From positions 1 through 5,700 of the forward strand of contig CAYGSA010000101.1 in the NCBI GenBank assembly GCA_964352375.1: DNA of 5,700 bases, in the 5' to 3' direction. The notes beneath the pieces were generated by a model that worked only from the letters and a program-made list of their open reading frames with translations, was not told where the DNA came from and searched no databases. The translations under genes and the position numbers were made by a program. Positions 5,698-5,700 of this stretch are shown here, one piece after another (position 1 is the stretch's first letter; each line of letters starts with the position of its first letter). The stretch is from UBA1672 sp964352375. Its GTDB lineage: Bacteria > Pseudomonadota > Alphaproteobacteria > Micavibrionales > Micavibrionaceae.

Positions 5698-5700
5698 GGT

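Overview
This window looks like chromosomal DNA from a Gram-negative bacterium, most likely an alphaproteobacterium. The left edge carries what I read as the last codons of a ZapE/AFG1-family ATPase gene, and a complete malate dehydrogenase gene (mdh) follows on the same strand. A zapE-mdh pairing is familiar in Alphaproteobacteria, but the taxonomic call is inference. There are no tRNA or rRNA genes, no CRISPR array, no transposase, and no recognisable phage structural gene.

Layout, left to right. Bases 1-65 hold the 3' end of the zapE-like gene (+). Bases 74-451 hold a small gene of unknown function (-), with a good ribosome binding site and a good promoter (TTGACA/TAAAGT, 481-509). The spacer between it and mdh contains an imperfect nested palindrome (522-601) of the dispersed-repeat kind and a possible mdh promoter (634-662). 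mdh (703-1701, +) is intact and encodes a 332-residue NAD-dependent malate dehydrogenase of the cytosolic/chloroplast-like type. A strong rho-independent hairpin (1720-1766) separates it from the convergent minus-strand block.

The right two thirds hold two large minus-strand genes, transcribed right to left. The first (4021-5697, possibly starting beyond the window) encodes a Gln/Ala/Thr-rich protein with a coiled coil and a disordered, Gly/Pro/Asn-rich C-terminus; I do not recognise it. The second (1778-3910) encodes a 710-residue predicted peptidoglycan hydrolase with an internal hydrophobic segment, a GH19/endolysin-like domain with an intact-looking active site, and an M23/LytM-like domain in which one zinc-ligand His is replaced by Asp. 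The 110-bp gap between the two contains its own promoter-like sequence.

The most interesting content is this pair: a probably membrane-anchored, two-domain cell-wall enzyme with no signal peptide and no phage genes in view, beside a large coiled-coil protein. They may work together at the envelope (wall remodelling, assembly of an envelope-spanning machine, or attack on other bacteria), but only the enzyme domains are visible in the sequence; the shared role is inference.
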